A DNA stretch of 64,000 bases from the NCBI GenBank assembly GCA_902702965.1, contig CACRXP010000175.1:398627-462626 (forward strand), read 5' to 3'. This DNA is from Spirometra erinaceieuropaei. Lineage: Eukaryota; Platyhelminthes; Cestoda; Diphyllobothriidea; Diphyllobothriidae. Under the pieces are notes generated by a model. It ran no database searches. It had not been told where the DNA came from and was given only the letters and a program-made list of their open reading frames with translations. The translations under genes and the position numbers were made by a program. Positions 23,818 through 35,725 of the stretch are shown piece after piece. Positions within the stretch are counted from its first letter, which is position 1. Each line of letters begins with the position of its first letter.

Positions 23818-24835
23818 GGGCCGTATCAGTGACCGCGAGGCCAGTGAACAGTTAGGAGGCTGTACGCAGCAGTGCGATATGCACTAGCCCTGGAACTCAC
23901 GCCCCGTCCGATAGACTGGATATCAGTCGTCCTCGTTTCACCAAGGCCGAATCAAAGTCTTGCAAGAGAATGTTGCATCTAACACACCTAGCACTTCTCA
24001 AAAATTCTGGAAATTATAAAATCGTTCCAAAGAGTGGCCAGTGGAGCGAATAGTATTTCTGCGAACGCTTGAATTTGTGCACTCTTCCCACCTTTTGGCC
24101 ACATCCAAATCATGAATACGCGGAATGCCCAAAAACTCAACGGCACACCAGTGAATTCGAATTTCAGCTGGCACCATACAGATTTCTTAACGGAGGTGGC
24201 CAAATTTTCCATAATGAACCAGAATTTAAATTGGGTTCGAGCGAAATGTTTTGAGTGAATAGTGAAGATTTTCAGGCAGCAAACTGACCGTCATCCGAGA
24301 GAACGTGCATGAGCGTCACTGATTAGTCGTGAGTTGGTAAGTGTAGGGGTTTCAAAGAGGACACCAAAGTTGACTGCGCACTGAGGGAGTAACTAGGGTG
24401 AGGTGAGAAAAAAAGCTGGGCATTGGTGTTAGTTCACTCATCCCACCCATGCATAAACTCGCTTTTGATAAGATACGGTCTTACTCTCCTCAAGTGATTG
24501 GATTTCGCGCTAGCAGAAAAACCATTTTGTCTCAGAACGGTGACTTACTCAAAGGGGCATACTGACCTGTTAAATGCCAGGAGACTGGTACGAATCTGCA
24601 TTTAATATGCGCTGTATGTTATCATTATTCTCCGGTGATTGGCTCTACTGGCGCCTTGAATTATTGCAACAATGCAATTGTCAAACGAGAAATATTATCA
24701 CCCGTCCCCCTTTCCCCCCATTCCTTTTCTTCTTCCTTCACGCGTTCTTCTTCCTCTTCATCTGCCTCGCAGTTAACCTGTCCTCCTATAAGTATCATGA
24801 ATCGGAAACGACTATTTTAACAATAAACAAATAAA

Positions 24836-25822
24836 CAGTAGATGTGCTAACCCACGAATGTTGACCGAAATTCTAAAATGCGTTTTGAACTAGAAAAAAA
24901 ATACTGAAGTAGGGTTGTAACATTAATCACCATGCAGCATAATCCCATAATAAATCGATACTTTGGGATCGCGGCCTTTGAACGAACTTCTTTCCGGCTG
25001 CCTGCAAAAACTATGCTCTGTGAAGATGACTACTTATTTAGTATGTATTTTTCTCATCGATTTTCGATGCCCGTGTAAATACATTGAAAATTTGCATAAA
25101 CATATTCATTCCTTTACAAATTATACAGAAAATTGCGTCATATTCAAATTTGACTTTTGAAGGAAAGGTACAATTTAGTTTTGAAAAAGTTTCTAATTAC
25201 GGACTTTTATAAGACCGTAAAGTGCCCGTTTCAAAAAGGTCGTGTCGCTGAATTTACTAATGTTTCTTATAAAGTTTACAACATGACTCAAATCCACTGC
25301 AAAATTTTATGAACCTTACATGGTCTTTTCCGAATGCCGTATAGAAATATATGGTTTTCCGTGCACAGAAATTTTACAGTCTGCAGCTTGGAGACCCTGA
25401 ATGCAAGTGTAACTACAGGTCGGGTTCAAAATTATTCGCCGATTAGAAAAGTTTTTTTTTAAATCGGTTCATAGATTTCTTTCATGCATGAAATTTGACG
25501 AAGACGTAATTTTCTGCAAAATGGGTGAAAGAATGGATAATTTTATGCTTGCCTTCGATGGAACATATTTTAATTTACAAGAGCGTAGAAAATCAGAGGG
25601 GAAAAACTCATGCTATTTAAGTTGTCATTTTTTGCAGAATCTAGTTCTCGTAGGCGGCCGAAAATCAGTTCGTTCAAATCCGGCATCCTGAAGCATTTGA
25701 ATTATTGTTATAGGATTATGCTGCATGATGGTAAGTATTACAACCCTATTTAAGGGATCTTTTCGATTCGGAAACGCATTTCAGAATTTCGGTCGACCTT
25801 TCGCCAGTTAGCACATCTACTG
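24836..25822. mobile_element. Full-length TIR element of the MITE-like family
   Basis: It starts CAGTAGATGTGCTAAC and ends GTTAGCACATCTACTG. The inverted ends extend over roughly 115 bp (AATTCTAAAATGCG, GGGTTGTAA.ATTA, GCAGCATAATCC). No transposase is seen in the ~990 bp. The flanks also carry a ~28-bp imperfect direct repeat (TATCATGAATCGGAAACGAC before, TATCATTAATCGTAAACGAC after). The left arm of the inverted duplication ends inside it near 25335. Confidence 0.6.
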
Positions 25823-28554
25823 TATCATTAATCGTAAACGACTATTTTAGAAAAGGACACGCGGCAACGATAGGTTGTGTAACCCCAACTCTCAGCTAAA
25901 TCTGACTGTCGTAATATAGTTTATGAATGCACAATCATTCTTAAAGAAATAAATAGGTCAAGAGTACGCGTTCGACCAGAGAAGCTGTTCAGATATATCA
26001 AAGAAGCAGAGAATTTGTGTTAAAATCGAGGCAAAGTAAACCAAAACGCAGCCGGCGATCATTGCAGCACGCACAGTATGGTGAGTATTAACATGATACA
26101 AAAAGGTTTAACTACTCATTTGGAAGAAATATAAAAGTCACGAAATAAGGAACCGACAACGAAAGACAATGCAAGGAAATTGGGATAACTAGGACGTCAA
26201 GGTAAGAAAAATGGATCATTGAGAGAGGGGAGCCAGAACATCATGACAAATAATTTGCCACCAAAAAGTCGTGCTGAAACAACTTGTTGCATGCGGTTAT
26301 ATCAAAGTAATATACGACACACACAAATGGAGACTTGATGTAGTCATGTATAAGTAAACAAAACAAGTCCTTCTAAAACAAATATAGGAGTTTTCTATAC
26401 AAACTTAATCCAGGGAGTTACACAACCCATTCTTACCGAGCACACAGTATACTAGGAGGCAAGTCAGCATTGCACAGACGCAATCTTATGGGTCGGGAAG
26501 CCTGCGCACAAGTATCCGTCCTCATACTCCGCTTGCATGCAAATTCGCCCCTCTGGATGCTGTGCTTCGGTGAAGACGATATGTGGTGAGGTACCGGATT
26601 AATTCATCTTTGAAAACCTCGTCCCGTTTTCTCTTACGGTATTAAGAGCTTCAACGTGACGGTAACAGCACTGATGGTCGAGCCTCGCTTCGCTAGCATG
26701 CTCCGCTGTCGTGGTCTACAGTCAGGTCATTTTACGTTTCGAATATCGACTTTATTTAACAACTGGTTTCACGTTCTGCCCTTAAAACCTAGGGCTCTCT
26801 AGATATCATTAGTTAGTCCGTGAGAGCATTATCGTTTAAGCCAAGTAAATAGGAGAGGAAAAAGGCCCTAAGCACAAGCATTTAGTAAACGGTGCTGTAA
26901 TTAATTTCCTGGGCCAATGCACCTCCAGCAGGTGAAGAGTTCGTGCAAACAGTCTTCTTAACTCTAACGCTGGCAACGTTATTTGCTTAGGAAGTGTCTT
27001 TGAAGGGCAATTTAGCTTCCTTCAAGGAAAACCGGTGGTTGACATGGAGGGCGGGTCTGTCGAAGTAATCTGGTCGACAACACAAAGATTCCCATATCAT
27101 AAGTCGGGGAGGACAGACTGGTTTGGACAACCTTTACTGGTGAGAAAGAATGTGCGAGAGGCCCTGCAAGCAGTTGCCGCAAGCTGCCTTTGTAAGCAAG
27201 TTGTTTTCTTCCGTATCCACTGTTGCAGTTATTAGCCCCCCCCCCCGTCCGTGAGTGCGCGTTTCGCTCTGTCTCCGTTAGTATCCACCGATCAATTAGA
27301 GAGGAGCGGCGTTGATTGGCCTCGCGCTCACGCGGGGGTAATGCAAAGCCTCTTGCGGTTCCAGCGGCAAATCAAAAGGGGTGTGAGGTGTACAGAGGTC
27401 AGGGTAGCGGCCAGTCACAGGTGACGTTCTGGAAAAATCTCTCAAATGCCTGTGCGCAGAAGTCCCCTCAGCCAAAAGGGACCAGATGTCTGCAGGAGGT
27501 ATTTGCACGCACGACGTTCCATATTTTCTGCCAACGCACATCAGCTTTACCGCTGAAATTTCAACAAAGCTAATTTAATCTGTTAACTGCTGCAGAGGAG
27601 CGGGTGAACTATTGTTAAGATAATACGTTACAGATGAAGTAATGAGATGTGGCGCTGTTTCAAGTGATGTCTATTGTCTAAGTTTCTGAAATGCTCATAA
27701 GATTGCTCTCTTTGACTCCGAAACATGCTGGACATCAAACTGGCAGTCAGCAACCAATGTTCGATTCGCGACGCGTTTGCGCGATCGCTAGTCCGTATAC
27801 CAACGACCACACCCAAATCTTCAGCTTGCGGGAATGTAGCATTCCAGGCCGAGACCGATTGACCACTGAACAACTGAAGGCCTGGGCGTGATGGTCAATG
27901 CACCTAAGAGGAAGGCAAAGAGTCCTCTGGCTGACTAGTTACTGTTGTCCTGAACTAAACTACCTTCCTACCCTGTAAGCGCACACAACAGACCATGAGA
28001 GGTGATCCAGGAAACAAAGATGGGTTAGAAATCGACTAGGGCAAAGACAATCGGTTAGGAAGCCTTCAAGGAGGTGGGGACTTCCAGCTGCGTCTTCTGA
28101 CGGCTGCTACCACTTCCCAGCTCCCGTGCTGCGGCATCCGTGACTGCGATTCGTTCCCCTTTTCCTGTCTTTCACCAAATCGTTATCAGCTAGCCCCATG
28201 CTCCGTTTGCTTGGACTGTGGCCTTTGCGACCGAGTCCATCGTCTGTGTCTGATTGAGATCCCGTAGGTGGCAGCAAACATTGTCGTCACAGAGTTCTTC
28301 TCTGTGAAAGTTACGCACGTCAGAACATGGCTTCCAGCTGGGAAACACGTTTTCTACCCGTTTCTCTTTCTAACAATGTTACGGCTGTTACTGTTTTACA
28401 AAAAAAAACTTTCTTGCCCCTGGCGTTGCTACTGTCGCCTTCGAGGTGAGACAGTCGATGGCGTCCTACGGTGTAGTCCACCCCAACCCACACGTAACTC
28501 ACTTGTAGTGACCCTACTCCGACCGCCTGTATCAACACTGGGCCTCTCGCGAGT
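25823..28554. other. Single-copy loop between the inverted arms, no recognisable gene
   Basis: I find no part of this stretch repeated elsewhere in the window and no frame with a motif. A poly-C run lies at 27237-27246. The frames at 27296-27573 and 28268-28586 have neither homologues nor splice partners that I can see. Confidence 0.4.
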
Positions 28555-28870
28555 GTCTGCACGTGAGCACTAAGGCTGTCTGGCATTCGTCCACTCGGCT
28601 CTCCAACTGGCGAATCAGATTCAAGGTCAAGTCAGACGTGCCCTGGCTCAAGAGGCTGTGACGCACACCTTCGTGCGTCGCCCACCCGGCACCGAATGTG
28701 CCCACGTCCGGCTGCCAACTACCTCCGGCTACTCCAGTTAGTCTGTACAGAATATTTTATCCTCCCGACTGGCGTGTGTCTTCTCTGTCCGTCCGGGACC
28801 AGGACTGAAGGTCGTGGTATCCTGGATCTCACTGCCGGCCTAGCCTACCGCGATACACTCATGCTGAAAG
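28555..28870 (-). repeat. Interspersed repeat unit next to a tRNA-Gly cassette
   Basis: Nearly identical to 35243-35545, where it sits at the same distance from a tRNA-Gly gene. A diverged copy lies at 16590-16930 on the other strand. Confidence 0.65.
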
Positions 28871-28982
28871 TGTTAAACACGGAATAGAAAACATTGAGAG
28901 GTCCAGGGGAGTGAATTCCCTCACCAATTATGGATGCAAAAAATACGTCTAATTGGCAAGGGGGGTGAAAGAAAAGGAGGTC

Positions 28983-29054
28983 TGCGTGTGCCGGGAGTCG
29001 AACCCGGATCGACTGCTTGGAAGGCAGCCATGCTAACCGCTACACCACACACGC
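28983..29054 (-). tRNA. tRNA-Gly (anticodon TCC), copy 4
   Basis: Complete minus-strand 72-nt tRNA with the same sequence as copies 2 and 3, followed by TTTT on the minus strand. With its flank it forms a segment (28571-29202) directly repeated at 35242-35873 with a constant 6671-bp offset. Confidence 0.95.
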
Positions 29055-29910
29055 TTACGGCGCCACCATCCACAGAACAGACACCTAGTAAAACTTCACC
29101 CAATCGCAAGGAGGAAATATGCCCACTGGGTGCGTAGCGCGCTGCCTTCGCAGCCAAGCCTGCACTTTCAGTCAGCGTGCCTTTTACAGGCCCTGTTAGC
29201 ATTTGCCTAGTGTTTAACTATGCGTCAATGAGGTTCGGCTCCCAATCGAACCCCAAGACATGTGAAGCTACTTGAAGAATATTATCGGTTCCACGGATTC
29301 ACTTCGACCGAGAGCAGAAATCCTGAGGACCAACAGGAAAGGCCTTAGGGGGGAGGGGGCACAATGCCCGCACACGGACGTCTGAAAGGCCGTAGGTCAA
29401 CAGCGTCTTCGTCGACAAACCGAGGAATGAAATAACGGCAATAATGAAATTATGAAATAGCGCAGTGGATTTGAGTCATGCTGTAAACTTTGTAAGAAGC
29501 ATTAGCAAATTCAGCGACACGATCTGTTTTAAACGGGCACTTAATGGTCTTAAAAAATTCCTTAATCAGAAACTTTTTCAAAACCCAATTGCACCCTTCC
29601 TTCAAAAGCCAAATTTGAATATGAAGCATTTTTTGCCGGGTATGAATTGAAAACAAGCATGTACAGCTGAATTTAATGGGGCCGATAAATTTCGTGACGT
29701 CTTTTCAAATGCGGCCCGTCTCTGAATAACATAGGTAACGAATGAAAGCGCACAGCAGTATGAATTTGTACAGAATGGCAGTGCATATGAGTAAGGTGTA
29801 GGTTCAAGGCAATGAATAATCAGATAAGACGTCCACGTAAGCGTCATATAGGAATGAGGGAGACGAAATTGAAGAAAAAGACACGATCGCCGGGACAAGA
29901 GCTTTATTAG

Positions 29911-29947
29911 CCTGACGTTTTGGATTTCTGCTCGAATCCATCATCAG
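29911..29947 (-). ncRNA. Hammerhead-ribozyme-like motif of a Penelope-like element (degenerate)
   Basis: On the minus strand CTGATGA is followed by a 6-bp stem TGGATT/AATCCA with an 8-nt loop, then AAACGTC. This resembles the hammerhead core CUGAUGA - stem II - GAAAC, which is known from Penelope-like element terminal repeats. The G that should precede AAAC is absent or replaced by A, so this copy may be inactive. Stems I and III were not established with confidence. Confidence 0.35.
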
Positions 29948-30429
29948 AGACATAAGCAGTTAAGGATGGTTCATGCACATGTGGCTGCAGTATTTATAGG
30001 ATGCCGTAGCCATGCCACCGCATACCTATGAATGTTCACGGCTCCCTCCCCTTCATCAGGGATCGTTGCGCGTGGCGTGATGGTCGATATTCGCGTCGTT
30101 AATTGCTGCAATTTCATCACGTGCGTTGGATGTTGGTGTGATGATTGCTCGACCATCTGACGCGCTGACCCGGGTGTTGGGAAGAGTGTTCATCAGGGCT
30201 AATAAAGCTCTTGTCCCGGCGATCGTGTCTTCTTCTTCAAGACCGCTTCCTGGGACTCGTCTTTTCGCTTCTATTGGCAGGGAGATGAAATGTTAGCAAC
30301 AGATCACAGTCAGGGGAAACTAGAGGCGTGAGGTTATCAGGGCAATTGCAGATTGATCACGTGAGCCAACTGCTTGCACAGGTCTGGTTTCTCCCTCCGT
30401 ATGTAAGCTACTTCCAAAAAACGCAAGGT

Positions 30430-30763
30430 TCAAGTTGTATGCGCTCGGACAAGTACTCGAAAAGATGCCTTAGGGTCGACAACATGACCGCCATCTAACA
30501 GGTGTTTCGTTATAGACGAATGGGGGGTTATGTTTTCCTGTTTGAAAAGCCAATTTTGCAAATGTTCAGCGGCCCTGGTTGCCAATTGCCTTTGCGTTCG
30601 CCCAATGTACTTGCATCCGCAAGTGCATTGGCAAGACATCCTTTGCCCGGGTAATTGGAAGGCCTTTTGTGGAACTGATGAAGATAAGCTCTGCTGCGTT
30701 GTACGTTCTTTCTGTAATGCAACGCAAGCGTCGTTTGATTGTGTTTGAGACGTTGTCACCCAT
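30430..30763 (-). pseudogene. Penelope-like GIY-YIG endonuclease domain
   Basis: The frame reads CQCTCGCKYIGRTQRQLATR, then EHLQNW, then HSSITKHLLDGGHVVD and FRVL. That is the GIY-YIG endonuclease of Penelope-like elements, with a Cys-rich segment before the KYIGRT motif. The domain appears continuous over about 100 residues, but there is no reverse transcriptase attached within the insertion, so the element is 5'-truncated. It is a different lineage from the 9.2-10.1 kb and 40.9 kb copies. Confidence 0.7.
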
Positions 30764-33700
30764 AAAAGGTAGACATATTATGTGGACGTCTTATTTGATT
30801 ATTGATTGCCTTGAACCTAGACCTTGCTCTTATGCACTGTCATTCTGTACAAATTCATACTGCTGTGTGGTTTCATTTGTTACCTATGTTATGCTGAGAC
30901 GGGCTGCAGTTGAAAAGCCGTCACGAAATTTATGGGCCCCAATAAATTCAGCTGTACATGCTTATTTTCAAATTTGAATATGACGCAATTTTCTGTATAA
31001 TTTGTAAAGGAATGAATATGTTTATGCAAATTTTCAATGCATTTACACGGGCATCGAAAATCGATGAGAAAAATACATACTAAATAAGTAGTCATCTTCA
31101 CAGAGCATAGTTTTTGCAGGCAGCCGGAAAGAAGTTCGTTCAAAGGCCGCGATCCCAAAGTATCGATTTATTATGGGATAATGCTGCATGGTGATTAATG
31201 TTACAACCCTACTTCAGTATTTTTTTTCTAGTTCAAAACGCATTTTAGAATTTCGGTCAACATTCGTGGGTTAGCACATCTACTGCTTATTTGTTTATTT
31301 TTAAAATAGTCGTTTCCGATTCATGATACTTATAGGAGGACAGGTTATCTGCGAGGCAGATGAAGAGGAAGAAGAACTTGTGAAGGAAGAAGAAAAGGAA
31401 TGGGGGAAAAGGGGGACGGGTGATAATATTTCTCGTTTGACAATTGCATTGTTGCAATAATTCAAGGCGCCAGTAGAGCCAATCACCGGAGAATAATGAT
31501 AACATACAGCGCATATTAAATGCAGATTCGTACCAATCTCCTGGCATTTAACAGGTCAGTATGCCCCTTTGAGTAAGTCACCGTTCTGAGACAAAATGGC
31601 TTTTCTGCTAGCGCGAAATCCGATCACTTGAGGAGAGTAAGACCGTATCTTATCAAAAGCGAGTTTATGCATGGGTGGGATGAGTGAACTAACACCAATG
31701 CCCAGCTTTTTTTCTCACCTCACCCTTGTTACTCCCTTAGTGCGCAGTCAACTTTGGTGTCCTCTTTGAAACCCCTACACTTACAAACTCACGACTAATC
31801 AGTGCCGCTCATGCACGTTCTCTCGGATGACGGTCAGTTTGCTGCCTGAAAATCTTCACTATTCACTCAAAACATTTCGCTCGAACCCTATTTAAATTCT
31901 GGTTCATTATGGGAAATTTGGCCACCTCCATTAAGAAATCTGTATGGTGCCAGCTGAAATTCGAATTCACTGGTGTGCCGTTGAGTTTTTGGGCATACCG
32001 CGTATTCATGTTTTGGATGTGGCCAAAAGGTGGGAAGAGTGCACAAATTCAAACGTTCGCAGAAATACTATTCGCTTCACTGGCCACTCTTTGAAACGAT
32101 TTTATAATTACCAGAATTTTAGAGAAGTGCTAGGTGTGTTAGATGCAACAGTCTCCTGCAAGACATCGACTCGGTCTTAGTGAAACGAGGACGACAGATA
32201 TCCAGTCTGTCGGACGGGGCGTAAGTTCCAGGGCTAGTGCATATCGCACTGCCGCGTACAGCCTCCTAACTGCTCGCTGGCCTCTCAGTCACTAATACGG
32301 ACCTTTTATATTGCCCTTCCCCTCCCCAGAGGAGACTGAGCTGTAGATTCGTCAAACCAGATCATTTGGGCTCACTTTGCGCGTTTATAAGACTGCTCAG
32401 AGACGCGCGTAGTCTTAGCTACTGCCGAAAATTGGAGGGATGCGTTGGCATGACGCCCCAGACGAAGACCTTCTTGATGCGTCAGCCATCGCGTCCTATC
32501 CCAACACCTACCCGGTGGACGGATTTGGACATGAGGGAGGGGGCGAAACCGACAATGTCAAGCAAATACCTACGTACATCGAATGAACTAGCCGAAGAAG
32601 ACCCCTATGGTCACCTCTTAATACCACAGAGGAATGTATGGTTTTTCGTACGCGAAAAGCATACTGCTTGATGACTGGTAACCCTGTGACGGCAGAGCGG
32701 GATCAAAATTATTCCGGAATTGGAAAAGTTGTTAGAAACCGAATTATACTCTTTTTTCGAGTATAAAATTGGGAGATGATGTAATTGTCTACCAAAGGCG
32801 CAAAAGAATGAATATTTTTATGTATGTTTTCCATTAGATCTAATTGGACTTTTAGGGGCATCGAAAACCAATGAGAACAATTCATGTTATTTAAGTAGTA
32901 ATTTTTATAGAGTGCAGTTTTTACATGCAGTCGGAAGGAAGTTCATTCGATAGCCGGCGTTCTGAGGTAACTGAAATATTATAGAATTATGTTGCGAGCT
33001 GACTAATTTTACTGCCTAACTTAATTCATCATTTCGGGACGAAAACGCATTTCGGAATTACAGTTGACATTTCATGAGTTAGCCCACCTACTGTACATCG
33101 AATGAACTAGCCGAAAAGAATCATGAATATTTCGGTGGATTAAAACATCCGCACAGACCTTTCTCCTTGGAAATGTTAAAAATATTCAAGGCGATCGAAT
33201 CAGACGTCCAACGCGAACGCTTCTACTCGTTCGTAATGAGAGAAACTGTATGGAAACCCTCGTAGTGGAAAAAGAACAGTTTAAGTCCATTAGTCATTTG
33301 CGCACTCACGAATGTACGTCAGTGCCTGATCGAAGTTTCGAAGAATAAATTGCAGACTGCGTACTTCAATGGCCCAACAACCGCTGGATTTCGCTGCAAC
33401 GTGCATTCATCTGTTAACCGCCAGCCGAGCAAACTGTTCGTGGAGACTCGCGTGATTATCTGTATGCATCGGATGTTAGTCGGCTGTCCGTCCGACCGGG
33501 TCGGCCGGTTCCTGGCCGTTCTCCACGCCAGACTTCCCTCAACATGACGTAGAGCATGAGACCGAAGAGAGCGGAAACGAGTACACGACTGCCCATTGTC
33601 CTCTGTGCTGTGAGCCCAAATTTGGACGTGGGGCTGTCGCACTGCCTGCGTTAAAAGCTCCGGACAGTCTGATTTCAATATGATTCCCCTAGGATCCGTC

Positions 33701-34930
33701 GCTTTCTACTGTATCTAGGACCGTTTGTCGAATCTACGAGGGTGCTGTGGAGTCTCGGCATCGTTTCTTGAAATTTCTCTTGCAGTTTCCGGCCGACGAA
33801 GATCATGACGATGGCTCAACGGAGCCCTCTACCATTGAACATTGTCTTTCAGGGAGAAGTGCTTGCTCCAGGTGAGGATTCAGGCTGTTGAACAGGAAAT
33901 GATTGAGGATTTTCCCGCGATATTTAGGGGGACGATATTTCTGTGGTTGTCGCGGTGTTGTTGGTTTGCCTTGTGCTTTTATTCCTGAATGACGGTAACG
34001 TTCTTGACGTCCCGGATCATTTGTCCTTGTCTTCGAATCTCCTGATAGCGCGAGGTGAGCTTTTCCAGGAACTGAGGACCGCCATACTTGTAAAGCTCGG
34101 TTGGGGATGACTCAGCGCCCGACGCTTTCGTGCTGGAAATTTGGTACACAGCCTTAGTGGTTTCTTGCAACAGGAGCGAAGTGCAAAGTCGGAGTTCGCT
34201 CCCATTGTCGGAGTATGCTGATGGCTTCGTGTAATATAGTAGACGCTCAATCGGATAAAACACTTTTTTCTGGATTTGTCTGTTGAATCCGATTGCAGCA
34301 AATTCGAATATGTCAGGAAAGTCAAGATTTCAAGGGCATAAGCTTGTTTCTGACCCCTTGCGGTATCGATCCAATAGGATGACCGGGCTTCCTGGCAAGG
34401 GCACATTGCCGCACACCCAAGCGAAGACTCAGTGAGGGGGCATGTCGATCTGACGCATTCAAGGTGGAAACAAATCAATACCGACTGGCTGTTTCCTACT
34501 CACCTATCTCGTGTTCAGATCCAAAATTTGCGTCTACTCGTCTGTAGGATTCTCAATCGGAATAAAATCGGTAATAAAAAGATGGGAAGGGCGGCGACTG
34601 TTAAAGGCCAGTTGCCCGCGACTTCAACAGCACCCTCTTTTTAACTGGTAGGTCGCGCTCCTCCGGAAGTTAGTAAAAATCGTAAAACGGTGGGATTTCG
34701 TCTATTTTGAAGGTAAGCTGATATGTTAGCGCCGCCTATCGTGTCTTTGAGGTGCAATGGCGTCCCATGGCGTAGTCCACACCTGTCCGCACGTAAGTCA
34801 CTCATGCTGAAAGTGTTGAAGCCAGAGTTGGAAACACTGAGGTGTCTTGGCCTACGGGAGTGCATTGCCTCAACAAGTATTAATACAAAATATACGTCCA
34901 ATTTGTAAGAGGGTGGAAGAAAAGGAGGTC

Positions 34931-35002
34931 TGCGTGTGCCGGGAGTCGAACCCGGATCGACTGCTTGGAAGGCAGCCATGCTAACCGCTACACCACACAC
35001 GC
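34931..35002 (-). tRNA. tRNA-Gly (anticodon TCC), copy 5
   Basis: Complete minus-strand 72-nt tRNA with the same sequence as copies 2-4 and 6. Its upstream flank (GCTCGCTCGGCCACTCACCACAG on the plus strand side) differs from copies 2-4 but is the same as copy 6, so copies 5 and 6 are recent tandem sisters 723 bp apart. Confidence 0.95.
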
Positions 35003-35179
35003 TCGCTCGGCCACTCACCACAGAAAAGGCATCTAGCAAAACTTCACACAATCGCAAGGAGGAAGTACGCCCACTGGGTGCGTAGCGAGCTGCCTTCGCA
35101 GCCAAGCCTGCACTTTCAGTCAGCGTGCCTTTTACAGGCCCTGTTAGCATTTGCCTATTGTTGAACTAAGCGTCAATGA

Positions 35180-35545
35180 GGTTCGGATCCCAGTCGAGTC
35201 AGACGTGCCCTGGCTCAAGACGCTGTGACGCATGTGCGCATCAAGGCTGTCTGGCATTCGCCCACTCGGCTCTCCAACTGGCGAATCAGATTCAAGGTCA
35301 AGTCAGACGTGCCCTGGCTCAAGAGGCTGTGACGCACACCTTCTTACGTCGCCCACCCGGCACCGAATGTGCCCACGTCCGGCTGCCAACTACCTCCGGC
35401 TACTCCAGTTAGTCTGTACAGAATATTTTATCCTCCCGACTGGCGTGTGTCTTCTCTGTCCGTCCAGGACCAGGACTGAAGGTCGTGGTATCCTGGATCT
35501 CACTGCCGGCCTAGCCTACCGCGATACACTCATGCTGAAAGTGTT
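35180..35545 (-). repeat. Interspersed repeat unit between tRNA-Gly copies 5 and 6
   Basis: Nearly identical to 28555-28870 and homologous to 16590-16930. A short extra copy of its CAGACGTGCCCTGGCTCAAG end lies at 35200-35219, immediately upstream. Confidence 0.65.
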
Positions 35546-35653
35546 AAACACGGAATAGAAAACATTGAGAGGTCCAGGGGAGTGAATTCCCTCACCAATT
35601 ATGGATGCAAAAAATACGTCTAATTGGCAAGGGGGGTGAAAGAAAAGGAGGTC

Positions 35654-35725
35654 TGCGTGTGCCGGGAGTCGAACCCGGATCGACTGCTTGGAAGGCAGCC
35701 ATGCTAACCGCTACACCACACACGC
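35654..35725 (-). tRNA. tRNA-Gly (anticodon TCC), copy 6
   Basis: Complete minus-strand 72-nt tRNA with the same sequence as copies 2-5, with intact A and B boxes and a TTTT stop. With its flank it is the 6671-bp-offset repeat of copy 4. Confidence 0.95.

Larger units (their letters stand above)
19970..25335 (+). repeat. Left arm of a large inverted duplication
   Basis: Reading left to right, this arm is matched in reverse complement by 36980 down to 29445. Checked pairs include 19970-20200 with 36738-36980, 20600-20700 with 36240-36380, the tRNA cassette at 21454 with 35654 or 34931, 22400-22740 with 33319-33670, 23550-24250 with 31900-32560, 24840-25145 with 30984-31290, and 25150-25335 with 29445-29624. 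Similarity looks high by eye, with near-identical runs of 50 bp and more. Confidence 0.8.
29610..30983 (-). mobile_element. Penelope-like insertion with 15-bp flanking repeat
   Basis: CAAATTTGAATATGA occurs once on each side (29610-29624 and 30969-30983), as expected for a target-site duplication. The left arm at about 25138-25152 carries the uninterrupted site. Inside the insertion, about 190 bp at the left (29650-29845) are inverted relative to the right end (30775-30970). Between them lie, on the minus strand, a GIY-YIG reading frame and then a terminal sequence with a hammerhead-like fold. This order fits the 3' end of a Penelope-like element. Confidence 0.65.
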
